NCBI GenBank assembly: GCA_025463285.1
Contig: JAOBWI010000086.1
Coordinates: forward strand, 1-51,714
Source of the DNA: Acidimicrobiaceae bacterium
GTDB taxonomy: Bacteria > Actinomycetota > Acidimicrobiia > Acidimicrobiales > RAAP-2
Direction: 5' to 3'
DNA length: 51,714 nucleotides
The notes under the pieces are model-generated. The model searched no databases. It was not told the origin of the DNA and worked only from the letters and a program-made list of their open reading frames with translations. A program made the translations under genes and the position numbers. This document shows, piece after piece, positions 15,577 to 24,565 of the stretch (the stretch's first letter is position 1; every line of letters starts with the position of its first letter).

Positions 15577-16620
15577 ATGCCTCAAGGGGTTGTTGCCGCT
15601 AAGGCTCGCACGTGGGTAGGTCGCGATCTCCAGGTCGAGGGTTCGTGGATCACCACGTTGACCGAAAAACAAAGGCAATGCTTGAGCGAGCGGTGCCAAG
15701 AGCTGGAGAGCCGGCCGCTTCTTTCGATTGAGCAAAGCGACGCTCGCATCCCGGAGCTTGACCCGGCAATCGCCTCGATTATGGAGTCGCTCACCTCGGC
15801 CAACGGCTGGGGCTTTGCCATTTTGAGGGGCCTTCCTTTATTGGATAATGAACCGGACATGATCAAGCTCTTTTGGCTCGTGGCACAGCACATAGGCACC
15901 CCCGTGACGCAAAGCAACCTGGCGGATCTGATCGGAAACGTTCGCCGTGAGGCCGGAGCCTCTGAACGGCGTGGATATAAGTCGTCCGGCGGGATGGACT
16001 TTCATAGTGACTTCACACCTATTGCAGGATTGCTCTGTTGGAAGCAAGCAATAAGTGGCGGAGAGTCCAGGCTTTTGAGTATTTCGACGATTCACGACAT
16101 CATGCTCAACGAGCGGCCGGACCTGCTTTCGCTGTGCTACGACGACGTGCCCTACGGTCGGCCGGGAGAGAACAGGGGTGATGAACCTTCTTTCAGCACG
16201 CAGCCCATATTTACCAACGGGCCTGACGGATTCGGCGGATTCTTTAGCCGGAAGCAAATTAGATGGGCCCTAGAGGATGGAGCGCCGCCTATCTCGAAGT
16301 CCCAGGAGGAAGCTGTTGATTATCTCGAGGAGATAACGCAGCGTTCCTCACTTGAGTTTCTTTACCTGCTGCAACCCGGGGATTTACTGCTCCTGAACAA
16401 CTATCGGGTTCTCCATGGTCGATCCGAATTTGTCGATGATGACGATCCCGAGCGAAGGCGCCACCTTTTTCGGATTTGGCTTGAAACTTTTCCTGCGTGG
16501 GGTGGTCCTCCGACTTCGGTTCTTTACGACTACCACTACGGGGATATTGGCCTCACACCTCACGAGGTTCTCCAGCGCGGCCTCGGAACGGCGGAGGCGA
16601 TGCTCGGTCGATCCCACTGA
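15577..16620 (+). CDS. TauD/TfdA-family Fe(II)/2-oxoglutarate dioxygenase
   Basis: A 347-aa cytoplasmic oxygenase of the TauD/clavaminate-synthase-like fold. The iron triad is visible: His143-x-Asp145 in GGMDFHSDFTP and distal His280 in YRVLHGRSEF. Arg299 in HLFRIWLETFP is the likely 2-oxoglutarate carboxylate binder. Such enzymes hydroxylate small substrates with release of CO2 and succinate, often to cleave a C-S, C-O or C-N bond. Length is a little above TauD (about 280), with an N-terminal extension. The substrate is unknown. It is first in the island and convergent with the MFS gene. Confidence 0.85.
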   Translation: MPQGVVAAKARTWVGRDLQVEGSWITTLTEKQRQCLSERCQELESRPLLSIEQSDARIPELDPAIASIMESLTSANGWGFAILRGLPLLDNEPDMIKLFWLVAQHIGTPVTQSNLADLIGNVRREAGASERRGYKSSGGMDFHSDFTPIAGLLCWKQAISGGESRLLSISTIHDIMLNERPDLLSLCYDDVPYGRPGENRGDEPSFSTQPIFTNGPDGFGGFFSRKQIRWALEDGAPPISKSQEEAVDYLEEITQRSSLEFLYLLQPGDLLLLNNYRVLHGRSEFVDDDDPERRRHLFRIWLETFPAWGGPPTSVLYDYHYGDIGLTPHEVLQRGLGTAEAMLGRSH

Positions 16621-16787
16621 CTCCCAAAGGCATGAGTTGTGCGGGAATATTGTTCCCCGTCATGAAGTGAAGAGCCCGTTACCTTCGGCCCGGTTGCTGT
16701 TGCCAAGTCGGAGGGTGAATGTACTACGCGCTCGAATCGGCAATCCGACGGTAGATGACGTGAATGGGTTGCAAGCAGTCCCACCGA

Positions 16788-18053
16788 CTAATCGGTGCGC
16801 GTTACAGCATCGTCCTCGTCGAACTCCATTAGGTCGTGGCCCGTCGAGCGCAGGAGCTCAGGGTACCGCCAAAGCACGAGAACGATCCCGATGAGAGAGA
16901 GCAGACCGCCGGACCAGATTGCGAAATTCGCTCCTCCGATGGTCGACGCCACACCGGCTTCGGTGGCGCCCAGCCCATTCGCCGACACAGCAGATCCATA
17001 AAAGACGCCGTTCAACCGGCCGCGCAGACGGTTGGGGACTGTCGTCTGGAAGATTGCGGAACGGAAGATGGTCCCGATCATGTCCGCTCCGCCCGCCACA
17101 GCGAGAAGAACGAGGCCGACCACGAGAATCGGAATGAAGCCAAGAAGCGTGATCGATACACCCCACGCCACCATGCAGACCACGACGGCTCGACCGCGGA
17201 ACTTGACGTGGCGAACCCACCCGGAGAACAGGGAACCGACGAGCGCGCCAATGCCCGGCGCAGCATAAAGTAGCCCGACGTCCTCAGCGCCACCGTGGTA
17301 GATACGCAGCGCCAGTGCCGGAAAGACGGCTTTGGGCATACCGAAGATCATCGAGCTGAGATCGAGGACGATGAGTGAGATCAAGAACCGGTTGCTCCTC
17401 GCGTAGCGCAGGCCCTCGATGACTGAGCGGATGCCGAAGGGCGTGCTGATCTCGTCGGAGTGAAGTTTTGGAAGTGCGAAGGCGCTCACCAGCACGGCCG
17501 TGAATCCGACTGCGTCGATTGCGTACAACGACTTCAGACCTACAGAAGCGATCAACAGCCCGGCCAGTGCCGGTCCCAAGATAAGACCAGTCTGTAGGGT
17601 GATCCCCGATAGCGCAGACGCGCTCGCCAACTGCTCCTTCGGCACTATTCCGGCGATAATTGAGCCGCGGGCCGGATTATTGATCGCCTGAAATCCTGCC
17701 GCGGCTGCGACGCAGATGAACAGCGCCCACATGGTGGGATGACCAAGCGCGATGTTCAAAAAGAGCCCGGCACTCGTCATCGCGAGGGCGACCTGAGCCC
17801 AAATGACGACGAGGCGACGGTCGATGGCGTCGGCGATCGAGCCCCCGAACAAGGAGCCGAGTAACGAGGGGCCGAGCTGGACAAGGCCGATCATGCCAAC
17901 CATCAGCGTCGAGCGCGTTATGAGATAGGTCTGGTAGGAAATTGCGACCACCGTGAGCTGGTTGCCGATGTTCGAGATCGACTGACCTATCCAGAGACGT
18001 CGAAAATCCCGATTCTCACGAATTGGCGAGAGATCGGCGAAGAATCCCGCCAT
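16788..18053 (-). CDS. Major facilitator superfamily exporter (EntS-like)
   Basis: A 421-aa transporter with 12 hydrophobic segments and the soluble start FFADLSPIRENRDFRRLWIGQ that is typical of the MFS_3 (enterobactin exporter EntS-like) group. The conserved loop after TM2 reads GGSIADAIDRRLVV, the motif-A equivalent. The C-terminal acidic tail (MEFDEDDAVTRTD) is cytoplasmic. It probably exports a small molecule by proton antiport; the substrate is unknown. No good ribosome-binding site is seen before the ATG at 18053. The gene is convergent with the dioxygenase. Confidence 0.87.
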   Translation of the reverse strand: MAGFFADLSPIRENRDFRRLWIGQSISNIGNQLTVVAISYQTYLITRSTLMVGMIGLVQLGPSLLGSLFGGSIADAIDRRLVVIWAQVALAMTSAGLFLNIALGHPTMWALFICVAAAAGFQAINNPARGSIIAGIVPKEQLASASALSGITLQTGLILGPALAGLLIASVGLKSLYAIDAVGFTAVLVSAFALPKLHSDEISTPFGIRSVIEGLRYARSNRFLISLIVLDLSSMIFGMPKAVFPALALRIYHGGAEDVGLLYAAPGIGALVGSLFSGWVRHVKFRGRAVVVCMVAWGVSITLLGFIPILVVGLVLLAVAGGADMIGTIFRSAIFQTTVPNRLRGRLNGVFYGSAVSANGLGATEAGVASTIGGANFAIWSGGLLSLIGIVLVLWRYPELLRSTGHDLMEFDEDDAVTRTD

Positions 18054-18408
18054 CTAGACGGCGGACATGATCAAGTAAAATATCTCCGTATCCTAGGCAA
18101 GGGCCGTCAGAAACTCGAATGTCCTAGCTCAACCGGGCCGGCGTAAAGTCCTGCACTTGGTTCACGCTGTAGCTGCACTCTGGGCGAGACCCGAGTTCTA
18201 GGTTTCCGCGCTCGCCAGGAAGGGGCCGCTAGCGAGGAACCAAAATTCGAGAGATGCGGGGGCGATCTGGCCAGGTGAGATTGAGCCTCTCATCCGACGC
18301 GAAGCTCACGTCAAGGAACCGCAGAACGCTCCGGGATACGGTGGCCGCAATCAGCGGCGACTGACTGACCTTCGGTACACTTTCCTAGCACCCAATCGAA
18401 GGAGCCCC
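18054..18408. other. Non-coding gap (divergent promoter region)
   Basis: About 355 bp between the divergent MFS and ThDP-enzyme genes. I see no credible reading frame, RNA gene or strong repeat. Promoters for both genes should lie here. An AAGGAG ribosome-binding site immediately precedes the ThDP-enzyme ATG. Confidence 0.5.
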
Positions 18409-20031
18409 ATGCGGTTCTACGAAGCTATAGCACGTTCCCTGGCTGATCATGGCGTAACGGTCGTCTTTGGCGTCCTCGGAAATGGCAACTTGTTCATCAT
18501 CGATAGTTTTGAGCGAGACGCGGGCGGTAAATTTGTTTCATTCTCGAATGAAGCGGGTGGGGTACTGGCCGCGAATGGCTATGCGCGCACTTCCGGCCAA
18601 CTCGGCGTCGCCACGGTCACCCTTGGCCCCGGTCTGACGAATACGATCACCGCGCTGGTCGAGAGCGTGAAGGACCATACGCCCCTTCTCTTGATCGCGG
18701 GAGATACGGCGGTGGAAGACCGGGAAAACTTCCAGAATATTTCACAACGCGACGTGGTGCTCTGTAGCGGAGCGGGATTCGAGCAGGTGCGTTCGCCAAA
18801 AACCGTCCTGGAGGACGTCGCTACGGCGCTTCGACGAGCGGTGCTCGAGCGGCGCCCGGTCGTACTTAATGTGCCGGTCGATTTCCAGTGGCAAGAGGTT
18901 GAGTATCAGCCCTTTCCCGCAAAGCTGATCGAAGCTCAAGCGGTGGTTCCTGATCCCGCCGCCCTCGATGTAGCGGTCGGGATCATCGCCAGCGCTAGGC
19001 GCCCAGTAGTAGTGGCAGGAAGGGGTGCCGCCACCCCGGAAGCGCGCGCTTCGCTCCTAAAGCTCGCCGAACGAATCGGGGCCCCCGTGGCGACAACTCT
19101 TAGGGGTAAGGATCTATTCCGGGGCGAGCCTTACAACCTGGGAATCTTCGGTACGCTCGCCAGTCCGGTCGCGCTAGACGTGATTAATCAAAGCGATTGC
19201 GTCATCGCGTTTGGAGCCGGGCTGAACAAGTGGACTACTGCAGAAGGATCGTTATTGGCGAAGAAGCAAGTCGTCCAGATCGATTTGTACCGAGAGGCCA
19301 TTAACCAATATTCCATCACGAGCGCTGGGATCGTTGGTGATGCGTCGAGTGTCGCAGACACCATCGTGAAGTGGCTCGATGAAGCAGAAGTGCCGTCAAG
19401 TGATTTCGTGTCGAGTGAATTAGCTGAACGATTGGCTGCGTACTCCGACGCCGACTTCGTAGATCGCAGCACACAAGATTCCATAGATTTGCGAACTGCT
19501 CTTCTGCGAATAGAGAAACAATTTCCAGCGGACCGCAGTTTGGTTTTCGACGCTGGTCGTTTTATCCACAAGAGCTTCACGATGTTGCACGTTCCGAACC
19601 CTGAGGCTTACGTCCATACCGCCAATTTTGGATGTATCGGGCTGGGGATGGGCAATGCCATCGGCGCGTCATTCGGAGCGCCCCAGCGCCCGGTTCTGCT
19701 CGTCACCGGCGACGGCGGATTCATGCTCGGAGGACTGGCGGAGTTCAACACCGCCGTGCGTTACGGAGTCGATCTGGTCGTTATCGTCCTCAACGATGGT
19801 GCGTACGGAGCGGAGCACATACAGTTCCGTCAGAAGAATATGGATCCCGCCATTTCCACTTTCGAGTGGCCCGAGTTCGGGCCAGTAGCCACTGCCCTCG
19901 GTGGGCAGGGATACACTGCGCGTAACTTAGACGAACTCGACCACGCTCTTTTGGCAATCGAGAGCCGCGATAGGCCGGTTCTGATTGATGTGAAGCTCAA
20001 CCCGGATGATGTCGCAGCCGCACTGCTGTGA
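18409..20031 (+). CDS. Thiamine-diphosphate-dependent enzyme (acetolactate synthase-like)
   Basis: A 540-aa enzyme with the three-domain order of the pyruvate oxidase/acetolactate synthase family: Pyr domain with catalytic Glu48 in FSNEAGG, central Rossmann-like domain (about 185-340), and PP domain. The ThDP-Mg motif TGDGGFMLGG starts at about residue 433 and ends with the Asn in VIVLNDGAYG. Members carry out decarboxylation, ligation or lyase reactions on 2-keto acids or acyl-CoA. No evidence points to valine synthesis, since no small subunit is nearby. Ribosome-binding site AAGGAG. The neighbouring amidohydrolase suggests a degradative role. Confidence 0.85.
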   Translation: MRFYEAIARSLADHGVTVVFGVLGNGNLFIIDSFERDAGGKFVSFSNEAGGVLAANGYARTSGQLGVATVTLGPGLTNTITALVESVKDHTPLLLIAGDTAVEDRENFQNISQRDVVLCSGAGFEQVRSPKTVLEDVATALRRAVLERRPVVLNVPVDFQWQEVEYQPFPAKLIEAQAVVPDPAALDVAVGIIASARRPVVVAGRGAATPEARASLLKLAERIGAPVATTLRGKDLFRGEPYNLGIFGTLASPVALDVINQSDCVIAFGAGLNKWTTAEGSLLAKKQVVQIDLYREAINQYSITSAGIVGDASSVADTIVKWLDEAEVPSSDFVSSELAERLAAYSDADFVDRSTQDSIDLRTALLRIEKQFPADRSLVFDAGRFIHKSFTMLHVPNPEAYVHTANFGCIGLGMGNAIGASFGAPQRPVLLVTGDGGFMLGGLAEFNTAVRYGVDLVVIVLNDGAYGAEHIQFRQKNMDPAISTFEWPEFGPVATALGGQGYTARNLDELDHALLAIESRDRPVLIDVKLNPDDVAAALL

Positions 20032-20259
20032 CCGGTCAGTAAAGGGCCCGCGATCGAGTCTGTCGCGCCAGTGGGCGATGTCCGGTGACCACGCAGGGCG
20101 GTCTCAAAGAAGCAGAACAGGATCTGCGCAGAGGTACCCGATGACTCAACCCGCCCCTGTTGCAGGTTCAAATTGGTTTGGTATGCTACACAGATATCAA
20201 CGATTTCCGGCGGAATTCCGCATAGACATTAGTTACGTCACCGGGGGAAAGGATCTCAT

Positions 20260-21513
20260 ATGACGACAGGCATTGAAGACGGAGTAGTGGAGCTAGGGAG
20301 GGTTTGGTTCCCCAATGCTTCGGACAGCGTGACATTTCTCCCGGAGCCGGACAGGCAGACTCGTCGATTCACGCTGATTTCGGTGGACGATCATCTCGTT
20401 GAGCCGCCGGAGACATGGGTGGGTCGGGTGCCCGCTCGAATGGCGGACGATGCGCCCCGGATTGTGGATCTCGAGTCGGGTGGACAGGCTTGGCTCTATG
20501 ACGGAAAATTGATCCCGAATTTGGGGTTGAACGCGGTGGCGGGTCGTCCCGTCGAGGAGTACTCCGGCGAACCGACGCGTTTCGAGCACATGCGACGTGG
20601 TGCCTGGGACATTGATGCGCGGATCTCGGACATGGATGTGGCTGGGGTCTTCGCGTCGATGTGCTTCCCCTCTCATATCACAGGATTTGGAGGGGGCCGA
20701 TTGCAGACAGCCACCAAGAACTTGGAGTTGGCGCTGGCGACGGTTCGGGGATGGAATGATTGGCACATTGAGGCCTGGGCGGGTCCGTATCCGGATCGCA
20801 TCATTCCGTTGCAGATCCCGTGGTTGCACGACCCGGTATTAGGGGCCGAAGAGATACGTCGAAACCACGCTCGTGGGTTTAAGGCGGTCACCTTTCCCGA
20901 GTCACCGCACAACTTCGGATGGCCCTCGATCCACGATCCCTACTACGACCCGATCCTTGCTGCTTGCGAGGAGACCGAGACTGTCGTGTGCCTACACGTG
21001 GGATCGGGCGGCTCGTTGCTCCCGACGTCCCCGGGCGCACCGGATGGGGTTGACTCCGTGCTATTCGGGAGCTGTGCGATGAACACGGCCGTCGAGTGGC
21101 TGTTCTCGGGAATTCCGCTGCGCTTTCCCAACATAAAGATCTGCCTGTCGGAGGGCGGGATCGGCTGGGTTGCCGGAATCTTCGATCGCCTCGACCACCT
21201 CACGAAGTACCCCATCGGGTGGCCGTCGACGGAGGCGAGCGCGTCAGAGGTTCTCGCGCGCAACTTCTGGTTCTGCTCGGTTGACGATCCCTCGAACTTC
21301 TCCCTGCGTGAGCGGATCGGGGTCGAACACATCCTCCTCGAGGTCGACTATCCCCACGCCGACTCGACGTGGCCGAACACCCAAGACATGCTCGCTCGCT
21401 ACCTGGTGGGGATTCCGGACCACGACATCGCTCGGATGACCTGGGAGAACGCGAGCGTCTTGTTCCGCCACCCCGTTCCTACGGCGGTGCAGAACAATCC
21501 TGACGCCTACTAA
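20260..21513 (+). CDS. Amidohydrolase-2 family metal-dependent hydrolase/decarboxylase
   Basis: A 417-aa TIM-barrel protein of the amidohydrolase-2 group, which includes carboxymuconate-semialdehyde decarboxylases and related enzymes of aromatic breakdown. The start strand SVDDHLVEPPETW (Asp44-His45) is the actinobacterial version of the first metal motif. Further metal or catalytic residues are likely in VCLHVGSGG, LSEGGIGW and LEVDYPHADSTWP. The exact reaction is not visible. A GGGGAAAGGAT ribosome-binding site lies about 8 bp before the ATG. It follows the ThDP-enzyme gene after 228 bp on the same strand, so it probably has its own promoter. Confidence 0.84.
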   Translation: MTTGIEDGVVELGRVWFPNASDSVTFLPEPDRQTRRFTLISVDDHLVEPPETWVGRVPARMADDAPRIVDLESGGQAWLYDGKLIPNLGLNAVAGRPVEEYSGEPTRFEHMRRGAWDIDARISDMDVAGVFASMCFPSHITGFGGGRLQTATKNLELALATVRGWNDWHIEAWAGPYPDRIIPLQIPWLHDPVLGAEEIRRNHARGFKAVTFPESPHNFGWPSIHDPYYDPILAACEETETVVCLHVGSGGSLLPTSPGAPDGVDSVLFGSCAMNTAVEWLFSGIPLRFPNIKICLSEGGIGWVAGIFDRLDHLTKYPIGWPSTEASASEVLARNFWFCSVDDPSNFSLRERIGVEHILLEVDYPHADSTWPNTQDMLARYLVGIPDHDIARMTWENASVLFRHPVPTAVQNNPDAY

Positions 21514-21901
21514 TCGGCTCACTAATTTTCCGAATCATAAATTAGGTGGATCGAAGGGTGCGACACCCTGAAGGGACGCTCCTTCTCGCGTGACCTCAGA
21601 AGCTGCGATGGCTCGGGGTCGAACACGCTCCGCGTGCGGTGTCGCGGCTCGGTGTGCTCGAGCATTTCGTGGTACCTCGCAAAACCTTTGAGCAGTAGTC
21701 GGTTGGCTGCAGGGCGCTGAGGCGACTCGCTCACAGCGATCGCGACGTCACTAGAGAACGAGGGCGAGCCGCCCACGAGCCATCGTGATTAGTTGAGACA
21801 CGCAGTGGAATCTTCTCAGCCTTGACTTGCGAGAGGGGGCATGATAAGCATGAGATTGCCTGGTGTTTACAAGCCAGTACTAGTAAGAGGGGATTAACTA
21901 A
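21514..21901. other. Non-coding gap
   Basis: About 390 bp without a gene I can support. An 84-codon open frame on the minus strand (21522-21776) has no recognisable fold or ribosome-binding site. The promoter of the following small gene is presumably in the A/T-richer stretch at 21840-21890, and an AGAGGGG sequence precedes its ATG. Confidence 0.45.
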
Positions 21902-22438
21902 ATGACTACTACCCTGGGCGACCGCAAAGGTGTCGCCGGTGATTCTTTGGGGGTTCGCTACGACGGGGTTCCGATGCCCCCGGCTCCGGAAGCGACAAAG
22001 TATATCGATATGGGGGCGTTGACGCTCGGAATCGAGTACCGCTTCCTGACGGACGAGCTCGTTGAGGAAGCGCGCAAAGTGGAGCCACGAATGGCACTGG
22101 GCCATCGGGATGAACCGCTTCAGGATGAGGGTGTGTCCCTCCACGTTTGTGATAACGCCCACACCGAGTACATACGATTCGACAACTTCGGAGGTGACCC
22201 GCACTACCACTACATCGTCCCCGATGTTTGCAGCTACCTGGTTCCCTACGACGAAGCCGCCACGGGTCCGTTCCTTAACTGGGCGTTAGAGCGCGTTCGG
22301 GGTTCAATGCCGGCCATGCTGCGCCAGGGAGGCGCCGACGAGTTGGCGGATCGCGTCGACGTGGCAGCGATTGAATCAGCAATGCCGGAGGTGGAGCTTC
22401 TGGTTAAGGAAGCTTTGCAATCGGCCCGGGGACTCTGA
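21902..22438 (+). CDS. Conserved-looking hypothetical protein, 178 aa
   Basis: I do not recognise this protein with certainty. It is soluble, without signal peptide or TM, and has a His/Tyr-rich centre (EYIRFDNFGGDPHYHYIVPD) followed by an amphipathic helical C-half (ALERVRGSMPAMLRQGG). Even codon usage, a ribosome-binding site (AGAGGGG) and the clean domain-like core argue that it is real. The clustered His, Asp and Tyr residues could bind metal, which is inference. It lies 388 bp after the amidohydrolase on the same strand and faces the SDR gene. Confidence 0.7.
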   Translation: MTTTLGDRKGVAGDSLGVRYDGVPMPPAPEATKYIDMGALTLGIEYRFLTDELVEEARKVEPRMALGHRDEPLQDEGVSLHVCDNAHTEYIRFDNFGGDPHYHYIVPDVCSYLVPYDEAATGPFLNWALERVRGSMPAMLRQGGADELADRVDVAAIESAMPEVELLVKEALQSARGL

Positions 22439-22880
22439 GGTTCCCCAGAGAAGGTAGGCATCCCATAATCTGACTCCGTCGTTCAAGGAGTTATGCGGTA
22501 CTGGCTCTCGATGTTGTTGTCCACGGAAGTTGAGTTGCTCGAGACTCTCGAGCAACTCAACCTGTGGTCGTGGCGTTTTGGTGGCCGCCCGGTTCGCCGA
22601 CACTTATGCACGCCGTGGTGACTGGGTTACTTCGAGCCGCTGGGGGCACGTGGGCGCTACGCCGTGTGGGGTCCGCGTGCAGATGAAGACGTGGCGTGTC
22701 GCGCTGTTCGAGTCGGGAGTAGATCGGACCACGATGGGGTTAGCCACCTTGAGGACGGAAGTCGCCCTCGACGTGGGTTACGTACTTGCATCGGGAGCTG
22801 GGTTCTGCTGTCAAAGTCGCTCACGGGCTCGCGATCAACAATCACACTGCAACTCTTCGTAACGCCTCGACCACGTGGCT
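22439..22880. other. Non-coding gap with a 33-bp perfect palindrome
   Basis: About 440 bp between two convergent genes. Apart from the palindrome at 22529-22561 I see no RNA gene. Open frames here have no recognisable content and may be decayed DNA. Confidence 0.5.
22529..22561. repeat. 33-bp perfect palindrome
   Basis: Left arm GTTGAGTTGCTCGAGA and right arm TCTCGAGCAACTCAAC, 16 bp each, around a single central C; every arm position pairs. As RNA it would fold into a stem of about 13-14 bp with a small loop. It lies between convergent genes, so a bidirectional terminator is possible, but no T-run follows on either strand. A recombination or protein-binding site is the alternative. Confidence 0.8.
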
Positions 22881-23669
22881 TCACCGAGCCGTCCAACCCC
22901 CGTCGACGAAGAGGTTTGTGCCGGTCATGTATCGACCGGCATCGCTGCAAAGGAGGAGAAGGGGGCCGTCAAGTTCCGTGAGCTTGCCCATTCGACCCAT
23001 CGGTGTCCCTCGTTCGACATAGGCCAGCGTTTTTGGATCACCGACCACGTCCTCGGTGAGCTCGCTGGGGAAGAATCCTGGGCACAATGCGTTGACACGA
23101 ATTCCCTTTCGGGCCCACTGCAACGCTGTCTCTCGCGTCAGATTTATAACGGCTCCCTTGCTCGCTGCGTAGTTCGCCTGGCTCAACGGAGCCGAAGCCA
23201 CATGACCGAATATTGACGCTACGTTGACTATTGATCCACTCTCCATCTTCACCATGGATTCTCCGACCAGCTTGGTCATATGCCAAGTGGCCGTGACGTT
23301 GAGCTCATGTACGGTCCGGAAGTCCTCAGGGGATTCAGACTCGATTGGGCCGGGACGGCTCATCCCGGCGTTGTTCACGAGGATATCAACTTTGCCGTGA
23401 GAGGCCACGACCTCGCTGACGAGCCGCTCGCGCTCTTCGTCAAGCATCAAGTCAGCAGTGATCCAACTCGCATGAGCGAGTCCAGCGCACACTGCTTCCA
23501 ACAGATCACTCCTCCGGGCAGTCGCGATCACTTCTGCACCAGCTGCGTGCAGGACCTGGACGAAATGGGCGCCCAATCCGCTTGACGCGCCCGTGACGAT
23601 CGCTACTTTGCCAGTCAGCCGAAATTGGGAGAGGGGATCATTGGACAAGTCGGATAGATCTGGGTTCAC
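22881..23669 (-). CDS. Short-chain dehydrogenase/reductase
   Basis: A 262-aa classical SDR with NAD(P)-binding TGASSGLG (residues 26-33), NNAG (99-102), catalytic Ser152, Tyr167 and Lys171 (YAASK), and the PG motif CPGFFPSEL. The C-terminus YMTGTNLFVDGGWTAR is typical. It reduces or oxidises an alcohol/ketone; family members include gluconate 5-dehydrogenase and acetoacetyl-CoA reductase types. The absence of an Asp at the end of beta-2 (it reads ATARRSD) leans towards NADP(H). Start ATG at 23669. The neighbouring thiolase suggests a CoA-linked pathway, by position only. Confidence 0.88.
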   Translation of the reverse strand: MNPDLSDLSNDPLSQFRLTGKVAIVTGASSGLGAHFVQVLHAAGAEVIATARRSDLLEAVCAGLAHASWITADLMLDEERERLVSEVVASHGKVDILVNNAGMSRPGPIESESPEDFRTVHELNVTATWHMTKLVGESMVKMESGSIVNVASIFGHVASAPLSQANYAASKGAVINLTRETALQWARKGIRVNALCPGFFPSELTEDVVGDPKTLAYVERGTPMGRMGKLTELDGPLLLLCSDAGRYMTGTNLFVDGGWTAR

Positions 23670-24128
23670 TGCGGACCGCCTCGTGGTTGTCTTTCCATTG
23701 CTGTATAAGTCAAACCGTCGGCGGCCATCTCAGTCAAATCGAGCCTCACGTGACAGGCCGAGAGGTGTCGGGGCTCAGATTCTCAAAGACTCCGGCTGGG
23801 CACCGACTCGGAGAGCTGATGCCCGAGTGACTCTCAGGCCGCCGGGGTGTTCTCGCCCTCGAGCTGAGTCGCCCGTCACTTGGTCGACGACGACTACTCA
23901 TTTGGCTAGTCGACGAAGTCTGGACCTCTTTGCGTCCCATGTTGAGACGCTCGATCAAGCGGGACGAAGTATTACGCGACGGTCGTCTCCCGTTCCGGAG
24001 TGACGGCTATACGTGTTCACGCCGACAACACAGCTGGCCTCAAGCGAAGTGTTCACGGTTAATGTGTAGTATCACTTGAAGCTTGTCGCATTGAAAATGT
24101 TGCGACAAGTCCCGCCTTGGAGGAAATT
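23670..24128. other. Non-coding gap with an inverted repeat at its end
   Basis: About 460 bp with no supportable gene between the divergent SDR and small-protein genes. The right end carries a perfect 9-bp inverted repeat directly upstream of a ribosome-binding site. Promoters for both genes should be here. Confidence 0.5.
24082..24109. promoter_or_regulatory. Inverted repeat before the small CoA-cluster gene
   Basis: CTTGTCGCA (24082-24090) and TGCGACAAG (24101-24109), perfect 9-bp arms with a 10-bp spacer, ending 9 bp before the GGAGG ribosome-binding site of the next gene. The 28-bp span is the size of a TetR-type operator. Being so near the start codon it could also form an mRNA hairpin that modulates translation. 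Confidence 0.5.
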
Positions 24129-24434
24129 GTGTTGTTGAAAGCCGGCATGCGGATGCGAAGTGCCACATCGGCCGCTGAAGTTATTGTGATCCGTTGCGGA
24201 GACGACGATACTGATCTTCGCTCGGGTGGTGTGCCTATGGTGCCAGTCGATCAGGAGGTGATCGCTCAAGAACCGGTGTCCGGCTTCGACGAAGAGTTGC
24301 TAATTGGGAAGCGCTACGGCAGCGACGAGAGTGGCATCGAGTTGCTCTGCGCGAAAGCTGGCCTGGGCACACTCTCGATCGGCAAGGAACTTCTACCGCG
24401 CAAGGAAGCGAAGCCTCTTCCCTCGTCCGACTAA
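24129..24434 (+). CDS. Small conserved-looking protein, 101 aa
   Basis: A GTG start at 24129 lies 5 bp after a clear GGAGG (24119-24123); an in-frame TTG at 24117 overlaps that ribosome-binding site and cannot be the start. The sequence has LKAGMRMRSATSAAEVIVIR and LRSGGVPMVP. From memory it resembles short actinobacterial and sphingomonad proteins found beside acyl-CoA enzymes, which carry a Cys at two positions where this one has Ser; that comparison is unverified. No TM or signal. The function is unknown. It is convergent with the thiolase. Confidence 0.65.
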   Translation: MLLKAGMRMRSATSAAEVIVIRCGDDDTDLRSGGVPMVPVDQEVIAQEPVSGFDEELLIGKRYGSDESGIELLCAKAGLGTLSIGKELLPRKEAKPLPSSD

Positions 24435-24565
24435 GTCGCAGGACTCTCGCTAACCAGGTGGGTTAGATGTCCGGCGATTCGGTGCGTCTCGCCTGGCCGA
24501 AGGAGCTCAACCATCCGTGCCCGCTGACCTAGGTTGACAGAAGGCCTGAGATCGAATCGATCTAC

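Noticed and set aside
16621..16787. GGGAA-TATTG-TTCCC hairpin between convergent dioxygenase and MFS genes as terminator
   Set aside because: The stem is only 5 bp and A/T-rich with no T-run; support is too weak.
20210..20221. 12-bp palindrome GCGGAATTCCGC before the amidohydrolase gene
   Set aside because: It is short and contains an EcoRI-like palindrome; such a site is expected by chance and has no second copy near a regulator.
21522..21776. An 84-codon minus-strand frame considered as a transposase fragment
   Set aside because: A few transposase-like words are seen, but no catalytic motif, start signal or terminal repeats.
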